This document shows, one piece after another, positions 4,220 to 6,512 of a stretch of 6,512 nt of DNA; within the stretch, counting starts at the first letter, position 1, and each line of letters starts with the position of its first letter. The stretch covers positions 1-6,512 of the forward strand of contig JAVHYH010000024.1 in assembly GCA_031119155.1 (NCBI GenBank). The letters run 5' to 3'. The notes below the pieces were generated by a model. The model saw only the letters and a program-made list of their open reading frames with translations, searched no databases and was not told the origin of the DNA. Origin of the DNA: Brevundimonas sp. (GTDB lineage: Bacteria > Pseudomonadota > Alphaproteobacteria > Caulobacterales > Caulobacteraceae). Position numbers and translations under genes: made by a program.

Positions 4220-6512
4220 TCAGCCGGTCAGTCGCGCCAGCGCCGCCTGATAGTTGGCCAGCTGGGCCTGGAGATAGGCAGGAGCCTGCCCGGTCACCGC
4301 CGGCTTGTTCGCCTCCGGGGACAGGCCCCGGTACGCATCGCGGATGACCTTCATCGCCGCCTGCAGCTTCTCGCCGGCCGTCGCAATGGCGCTGGCGCTG
4401 CCCAGATTGAGGTTGGTCGGCAGACCGAGGCCGAAGGTCGCCGTAACGTCGTCGCCGCTGGTCTTTCCGATATAGCCCTGTGACAGGCCCAGCCCGGCCA
4501 GGGCATCACGGCCCGTCTCTCCGGCGGTCAGGACCGCGCCTTTCACGCCATCCCGCGCTGTGATCGACAGGCGTTGCAGCCCCGTCTTCAGCGCGGTCGC
4601 CAGATCGCCCGGTTCGCCGTCCTTGGCGGACTCGGACGAAACCGTGACCTTCAGCTTCATGTTCGACGCCTGCTCGATCTTGCGCGCCAGGGTCTGCAGT
4701 GTGTCGCGCGCCTCAATGGTCACGGCGACAGACCGCCCACCGTCGGCGGGCGAGACATAGAAGCGATCACCGACGCGCAACGACGTCGCGTTGACCAGCG
4801 TCTTGGACTGGCTCTGGTCGATCTCGCCCTGCGGCAGGCCCAGCCGGTCCAGAACACTAGCGCCGCCCGAGGCGACCGCCAGCGTCAGCGGCGCGGCCTG
4901 TGCCCCGTCGCCATCCCATTCCTGCCGCCATTCCACGGCGCCGGTCGTGGCGTCCACGCGGGTCAGATAGGCGCGGGTGGGATCGGTGGCCTTGGCGTCC
5001 TCAGGGCGATTGGCGACACCGGTCAGCCAGACCTTGCCGTCCAGGATCTTCATGTCGGCGGCGCTGTCGTCGCCCTCCCCGCCCACATAGGTCAGACGGT
5101 CGTCGGCCGAAGCGGTCAGACTGCCGTCAATGACCGCGATGAAGGCGTCCTTGCCGCCATGATGGGCCGTGGTCACCGTGCCCACATCCAGCGCCGCATT
5201 GCGGGTCGTTCCACTGAGCACGACCTTGCCGTCGACAATCGCCAGGCCGCTGATCTCGCCGCTGGCCTCGCCCAGATCGCGCGTCGCCGCCAGCACGGGC
5301 TTGCCGCCGGCTTCCAGCGTGAACTGGCGCACCACGATGCGCCCGTCCTCGATCCCGGCTGAATAGAGGTTGTTCCCGTCCACCGCGACGGCGTCCACGC
5401 CGTCCGTCCCGCTGGTGCCGAACTGCACCGTGCCGGTCGCCGTAGCGACGATGGGCGCGTACTTGTGTTCCTGCGTCTCGCTGAACGCCTGCAGATAGCC
5501 GTCCCAGCCGCCGACGCCGACCGCGCCGGCCATCGCCGACTGGGCGCGTCCCGCCACATAGACCATGCCGTCGGGCCCGAAGCTGACCGAGGTGGCCTCG
5601 TCCGCCGCGCGGGCGCCGCGCCGCTGGGTCCAGACCTCCTGCCCATCGGCGTCGAATACCGAGACGAAGCTGTCGGCCACATTGGCGACATCGCCGGTTT
5701 TGCCGCCGTCCAGCGCGCCGGTGACCGAGCCGGCCACGGCGACGCGGCCGTTCTCATCCACCGCAATGGCATAGCCGCTGGCGGTGGACGCCGCGCCCAG
5801 CGCCTGGGTCATCACCACCCGCCCGGCCGAGTCGAGCTTGATCAGGGCCACGTCCTTCTGGCCCTTGATCGGCTGGTTGTTCGGCCCGGCCGTCAGATCG
5901 GCGACCATCCACACGGAGCCGTCCGGACCGGTGGCGGTGGCTCGTACAGTTTCGACACCGTCCGGCAGGGCCGTCTGGGAGGCCCGCCCCTCGACCCATT
6001 GGGTCTCTCCCACGCCGGCGATCGGAGCCGGCGCCGCGCCGCCCGTGTCGCTCTGGAACTTCAGCATCTGCAGACTGCCGGCCGTGCCGGATTTCTGCAC
6101 AACATAGACCGCATCCGCCGACTGGGTCGGCACGAAGCTCACCTTCTCTGTCGTCGCGCCACGCACGACCAGGGCGAACTGGTCCGGTCCCGCGGGCAGG
6201 GTGATGGTCTTGCCGCCCGTCGTGATCGTCTTGGGCTCGGGCTTGACCAGCTCCCGGCCGATCCGGGTCTCCAGACCGGCGTCTTCCAGCTTGCCGTTGA
6301 TGTGCTCCAGCACATTGGTCAGCGTCCGGGAGGTGGTTCCCATCTCGTCGAGGTCGATATCGACCTGAACCGTGCTGTTGTCGGACTTCTTCACCGAGAT
6401 CGAGAACTGCACCTCGCCGGCGAAGGCGGGCGACAGCGAGTCCGGGGATCCTTCATGGATCGGCCCGGTCACGGAGATCGCGGAATCACGGGCGACGGCC
6501 GCCGTGGTCTTG
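4220..6512 (-). CDS. flaEY: FlaEY-like flagellar protein: beta-propeller between two hook-like modules (5' end missing)
   Basis: The 763 visible residues are the C-terminal part; the frame runs open through 6512, so the N-terminus lies outside. Residues are counted here from GTG 6472 as 1, which is probably an internal valine. A first module (19-115) has paired beta-strands, a helix with TLTNVLEHINGKLEDAGL (50-67) and a closing strand, like flagellin-hook IN modules. Then come about six propeller blades (165-535) of SBBP type, each with a D-x-hydrophobic...D...G strand pair and a hydrophobic-x-V-D-x-G-x-V-hydrophobic-hydrophobic-x-G core, repeating about every 58 residues (examples IAVDENGRVAVAG, VSFGPDGMVYVAG, MKILDGKVWLTG). 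A second hook-like module (564-663) and a helical tail ending in YQAALARLTG follow. Caulobacter FlaEY is a flagellar gene product historically called regulatory, affecting flagellin expression. I see no DNA-binding domain. The name rests on remembered similarity and the position near ssb; alternatives are a hook-associated or flagellin-like secreted protein. Confidence 0.65.
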   Translation of the reverse strand, partial: KTTAAVARDSAISVTGPIHEGSPDSLSPAFAGEVQFSISVKKSDNSTVQVDIDLDEMGTTSRTLTNVLEHINGKLEDAGLETRIGRELVKPEPKTITTGGKTITLPAGPDQFALVVRGATTEKVSFVPTQSADAVYVVQKSGTAGSLQMLKFQSDTGGAAPAPIAGVGETQWVEGRASQTALPDGVETVRATATGPDGSVWMVADLTAGPNNQPIKGQKDVALIKLDSAGRVVMTQALGAASTASGYAIAVDENGRVAVAGSVTGALDGGKTGDVANVADSFVSVFDADGQEVWTQRRGARAADEATSVSFGPDGMVYVAGRAQSAMAGAVGVGGWDGYLQAFSETQEHKYAPIVATATGTVQFGTSGTDGVDAVAVDGNNLYSAGIEDGRIVVRQFTLEAGGKPVLAATRDLGEASGEISGLAIVDGKVVLSGTTRNAALDVGTVTTAHHGGKDAFIAVIDGSLTASADDRLTYVGGEGDDSAADMKILDGKVWLTGVANRPEDAKATDPTRAYLTRVDATTGAVEWRQEWDGDGAQAAPLTLAVASGGASVLDRLGLPQGEIDQSQSKTLVNATSLRVGDRFYVSPADGGRSVAVTIEARDTLQTLARKIEQASNMKLKVTVSSESAKDGEPGDLATALKTGLQRLSITARDGVKGAVLTAGETGRDALAGLGLSQGYIGKTSGDDVTATFGLGLPTNLNLGSASAIATAGEKLQAAMKVIRDAYRGLSPEANKPAVTGQAPAYLQAQLANYQAALARLTG

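Noticed and set aside
3441..4347. Two overlapping plus-strand open frames opposite the unknown membrane-protein gene
   Set aside because: Both are low-complexity (Arg/Pro/Ser- or Arg/Gly/Gln-rich) shadows. The minus-strand gene has a membrane segment, an ordered cysteine pattern and a coupled partner.
4574..5772. Open frames on both strands inside the FlaEY-like gene
   Set aside because: They lie in other frames of a gene with a clear repeat architecture and show only Arg/Ala-rich shadow composition.
5000..5980. Propeller repeats as a DNA-level tandem repeat
   Set aside because: The blades are similar only as protein. The nucleotide sequences of successive blades have diverged, so there is no DNA repeat to annotate.
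6470..6472. GTG at 6472 as the start of the FlaEY-like gene
   Set aside because: The same frame continues open to the window edge with coding-like residues (Ala, Thr, Val, Ser, Asp). No Shine-Dalgarno sequence precedes the GTG and the first module would lack its beginning, so the gene most likely starts outside.

Overview
The window is a GC-rich chromosomal segment that looks like core genome of an alphaproteobacterium of the order Caulobacterales, most likely Brevundimonas or a close relative. The pointers are a BamF-type (DUF3035) lipoprotein after lspA, an SSB of alphaproteobacterial type, an alphaproteobacterial LexA box (GTTC-N7-GTTC) in front of ssb, and a large protein that resembles the Caulobacter flagellar regulatory protein FlaEY. 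There is no tRNA, rRNA, CRISPR array, insertion sequence or sign of recent transfer.

Layout. Positions 1-104 are a leader in which I recognise no gene. On the plus strand follow lspA (105-647, lipoprotein signal peptidase II) and a bamF-like lipoprotein gene (709-1275), closed by a strong intrinsic terminator with a UUCG tetraloop (1301-1329). Everything after that is on the minus strand. An EamA/DMT-family transporter (2239-1334) converges on bamF. Upstream of it lie ssb (2854-2357), with a Shine-Dalgarno sequence and a LexA box, then a translationally coupled pair of unknown envelope proteins (a lipoprotein at 3466-3062 and a membrane-anchored six-cysteine protein at 4143-3466). Last is the 3' part of a large FlaEY-like gene (from beyond 6512 down to 4220).

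How the genes relate. lspA and bamF form a logical pair: LspA cleaves the signal peptide of prolipoproteins, and BamF is itself a lipoprotein of the outer-membrane beta-barrel assembly machine. ssb serves replication and repair and is probably induced by DNA damage through LexA. The coupled pair acts outside the cytoplasm, with unknown function. The FlaEY-like protein shows two flagellin-hook-like modules flanking a beta-propeller of about six blades, and it belongs with flagellar genes that probably continue beyond the right edge. From memory, Caulobacter crescentus also has flaEY close to ssb with two small genes between them, which would fit this order.

I see no convincing undescribed multi-gene system. 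The points most worth following are the FlaEY-like architecture, the SOS-type control of ssb, and the coupled unknown envelope pair.
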